From Halobacteriales archaeon YIM A00013 (GTDB lineage: Archaea > Halobacteriota > Halobacteria > Halobacteriales > Haloarculaceae), in the NCBI GenBank assembly GCA_025041195.1, contig JAKCFM010000001.1, positions 1,178,001 to 1,242,000 on the forward strand: DNA of 64,000 nucleotides, written 5' to 3'. The position numbers and the translations under genes were made by a program. Below the pieces are notes generated by a model, which searched no databases, was not told where the DNA came from, and was given only the letters and a program-made list of their open reading frames with translations. Every line of letters starts with the position of its first letter. The first letter of the stretch is position 1. Of this stretch, positions 63,053-64,000 are shown piece by piece.

Positions 63053-63853
63053 CTACGCCACCGTCCGACGGCTCACAACGGTGAGAACGCCCAGTACGAG
63101 CGCGCTAACCGACAGCAACAACAGTGCCAGGGGAAACGTATCATCGAGCCCAAACGTCTGATACGAATGATACATTTCAACCGGAAGCGTGGTTGGGGTG
63201 TAGGCGAGCATCATAGTTGCGCCGAACTCACCAATTGCTCGGGCGAACGTCAGGGCGATACCCGCAACCAGCCCAGGCCAGGCGAGCGGTAGCGTCACGT
63301 ATTGGATGGTTTCTCTATGGGTTTTGCCAAGCGAGCGAGAGGCGAGTTCAAGGCGTCGATCCACACGCTCAAACGCGGTCGTTGCGGTCACGACGAACAG
63401 CGGCGTTGCGACGAACGTCTGGGCGAGCACCACGCCGATGAGCGAGTTTGTGAGCGCAACGCCTGCGTCGGCTGCAAGCGTTCCGAGGAGGGTGTTCGGA
63501 CCGACGACAGTGAGGACGACGAATCCACCAACCGTTGGTGGCAGAACGAGTGGTAGCGTGACGACCCCGAGAACGATTCGTGACCAGGGTGCGTCCGCCC
63601 GCGCAAGCCAGTACGCAAGTGGTAGCCCGCCAGCCACGCCGAGCATCGTCGAAATCGTTGCCGTCACCAGGGAAGTCACCGTCGCTGACCGGATTGCTGG
63701 AGCCCCAATCCTGGAGAGAATCGTCTCTGGACCACCCAGATAGAGCAATGACAGGAGTGGAACGGCGTAAAAACACACTAACAGTCCGCCCAGCGACAGA
63801 GCGCGACTGGATGCGCCCCCAATCGTTCGCGCATGCGAATGCACACTGCCCAT
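63053..63853 (-). CDS. Molybdate/tungstate-type ABC transporter permease
   Basis: A 266-residue permease with six helices. The EAA loop ELASRSLGKTHRETIQYVTLPLAWPG near residue 175 contacts the ATPase. GLPLAYWLAR and VLPPTVGGFVVL also fit ModB/CysT/TupB-type permeases. Its start overlaps the stop of the upstream substrate-binding gene by 1 bp. The matching ATPase is not in the window. Substrate is molybdate, tungstate or sulfate. Confidence 0.88.
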   Translation of the reverse strand: MGSVHSHARTIGGASSRALSLGGLLVCFYAVPLLSLLYLGGPETILSRIGAPAIRSATVTSLVTATISTMLGVAGGLPLAYWLARADAPWSRIVLGVVTLPLVLPPTVGGFVVLTVVGPNTLLGTLAADAGVALTNSLIGVVLAQTFVATPLFVVTATTAFERVDRRLELASRSLGKTHRETIQYVTLPLAWPGLVAGIALTFARAIGEFGATMMLAYTPTTLPVEMYHSYQTFGLDDTFPLALLLLSVSALVLGVLTVVSRRTVA

Positions 63854-64000
63854 CAGAGCGCCTCGCTGATGTCGGACGGAACGGCTCCCGTAGCAATCGG
63901 GTGTTCGTCTCGGACGATGAATCCCGAGCGATCGAGATACGATCCCGTAATCTGTTCGGAAAACACCGCCCGGACTGACGGCGCATTTCGGCGGATTGTC
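63853..64000 (-). CDS. ABC transporter substrate-binding protein, C-terminal end (partial)
   Basis: The last 48 or so residues before TGA, with SVRAVFSEQITGSYLDRSGF and ending SDISEAL. The gene continues beyond the window edge. Position directly upstream of the permease suggests a molybdate or tungstate binding protein. Confidence 0.6.
   Translation of the reverse strand, partial: TIRRNAPSVRAVFSEQITGSYLDRSGFIVRDEHPIATGAVPSDISEAL

Noticed and set aside
1-64000. tRNA, rRNA, CRISPR array, intact insertion sequence or prophage
   Set aside because: Read through by eye for D/T-loop consensus, repeated spacers and transposase motifs; none was found. A tRNAscan-SE and CRISPR search would settle it.

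Overview
The window is chromosomal DNA from a halophilic archaeon (class Halobacteria). The encoded proteins are rich in Asp and Glu, and exported proteins carry twin-arginine signals. Many genes have a TATA-like box 25-30 bp upstream of the start codon and no Shine-Dalgarno site, which implies leaderless mRNAs. Several markers are archaeal: GatA/GatC, Rpo11, Cdc48-type ATPase, pelota, Lhr-type helicase, an MBF1-like factor and an AK6-type kinase. I cannot name the genus from sequence alone. No tRNA, rRNA, CRISPR array or intact insertion sequence was seen.

Layout. 1-5.6 kb: the end of a probable membrane glycosyltransferase, a secreted subtilase, a 33-residue zinc finger protein, a KaiC-like protein, gatA-gatC and a PHP phosphoesterase. 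5.7-14.8 kb: purL, a two-subunit sodium:solute symporter operon with a short leader ORF, a VOC protein, hisF, and cdc48 with its small partner. 14.9-24.8 kb: housekeeping and small enzymes (hydrolase, panB, HAD, Nudix, acyl-CoA dehydrogenase, rpo11, CPBP protease, serS, two MBL or zinc proteins) and a second subtilase. 25-39.5 kb: M48 protease, acyltransferase, a CBS plus ribosome-hibernation-like fusion, tpiA, MBF1, the pgsA-like/AK6/hisC operon, MFS, a HisG-like orphan and several haloarchaeal proteins of unknown role. 39.7-46.5 kb: a co-directional accessory cluster with a DUF6789-like membrane protein, a Tat lipoprotein, a membrane spermidine-synthase-like enzyme, a DUF2617-like protein, a beta-solenoid zinc ribbon protein and a pentapeptide-repeat potassium-channel fusion. 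46.5-53 kb: Lhr helicase, RNase Z-like MBL protein, pelota and small proteins.

53.2-61.4 kb is the branched-chain amino acid block: leuA, then ilvB-ilvN-ilvC-orf71-leuC-leuD-leuB, with most junctions overlapping. Together these genes make valine, leucine and isoleucine from pyruvate and 2-oxobutanoate. Two features stand out. ilvB is preceded by a leaderless 19-residue peptide ORF rich in Ile and Val codons, which runs into a perfect 8-bp hairpin followed by T-runs; this looks like an attenuator. leuA has its leaderless ATG out of frame with the enzyme, which suggests a frameshift or an unusual start. The window ends with membrane proteins and part of a molybdate/tungstate-type ABC transporter.

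The best candidates for undescribed biology are the ilvB leader/hairpin, the leuA start, the SpeE-like/DUF2617-like/solenoid/channel cluster, the CBS-HPF fusion and the short leader ORF of the symporter operon. Family names come from motif recognition, not from database searches.
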